DNA from: Ulota crispa
Taxonomy: Eukaryota; Streptophyta; Bryopsida; Orthotrichales; Orthotrichaceae
Direction: 5' to 3'
Assembly: GCA_963920765.1 (NCBI GenBank)
Contig: OY987242.1
Coordinates: forward strand, 25,320,002 to 25,384,001
Length of the DNA: 64,000 bases
This document shows positions 63,845-64,000 of the stretch, in pieces. Each line of letters begins with the position of its first letter. The stretch's first letter is position 1. A model generated the notes under the pieces. That model did no database searches. It saw nothing but the letters and a program-made list of their open reading frames with translations, and had not been told where the DNA came from. The translations under genes were made by a program, and so were the position numbers.

Positions 63845-64000
63845 CTGCAACATAAAATCAGCAAAAGTGAGCCCGAAGGTTAAATTTCCCTTTTATGAAA
63901 TGTAGTTGGCGTAGAGTTACTACTTGTTGTCAGATGGCATCGTCTGGAATTTGTGACATCTTTATTCAATAGGTAACACACACAGTCTACTCCGTTGCGT

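Overview
The window is nuclear DNA of a land plant or a close streptophyte relative. The genes are intron-rich with GT-AG splice sites, GC-rich exons sit in AT-rich intergenic DNA, and the proteins are plant types: plastid phosphoglycerate kinase, an ASP3-type peroxisomal aspartate aminotransferase, a VIR3-like plastid HEAAH protein and gamma-tubulin complex component 2. I cannot name the species; a seed-free plant is a guess from coding style only. No rRNA, tRNA, CRISPR, prokaryotic or viral gene was recognised.

Layout: 1-10890 is AT-rich, gene-poor and full of repeats. 10891-12747 (+) is a single-exon GRGRG-rich protein with a presequence-like N-terminus. 14188-17811 (+) is a complete six-exon plastid PGK gene, copy A. 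17880-23237 is intergenic with two mobile elements. 23238-28612 (-) is a complete 12-exon aspartate aminotransferase with a PTS2 peroxisomal signal. 29200-38700 is a dense mobile-element field. 38734-41040 (+) is a two-exon plastid HEAAH protein. 41041-50030 is another mobile-element field. 50097-52764 (-) is a second complete PGK gene, copy B, inverted relative to A. 53300-54000 is a GC-rich inverted repeat. 55206 to the right edge (-) is the C-terminal 22 exons of GCP2, whose N-terminus lies outside the window.

Two stories stand out. First, the two PGK genes form an inverted pair about 32 kb apart. They share a tract of 1393 bp (15544-16936 and 50652-52044) that looks base-identical through exons and introns, with clear divergence on both sides, which is the signature of gene conversion. 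Copy A carries three insertions, and copy B preserves the empty sites. Second, the intergenic DNA holds several classes of non-autonomous terminal-inverted-repeat elements that can be sorted by target duplication: a CCCCTAAA-ended family flanked by 4-bp TTAA (once TTAC, once CTAA), TA-flanked families, TAA/TTA-flanked GAGCATC elements, and a CAA-flanked CACTA-like element. The TTAA family resembles piggyBac termini, a superfamily I know as rare or absent in land plants. It is the best candidate here for something undescribed.

The PGK, aminotransferase and HEAAH genes serve plastid and peroxisome metabolism, but nothing suggests that the neighbours form a functional cluster.
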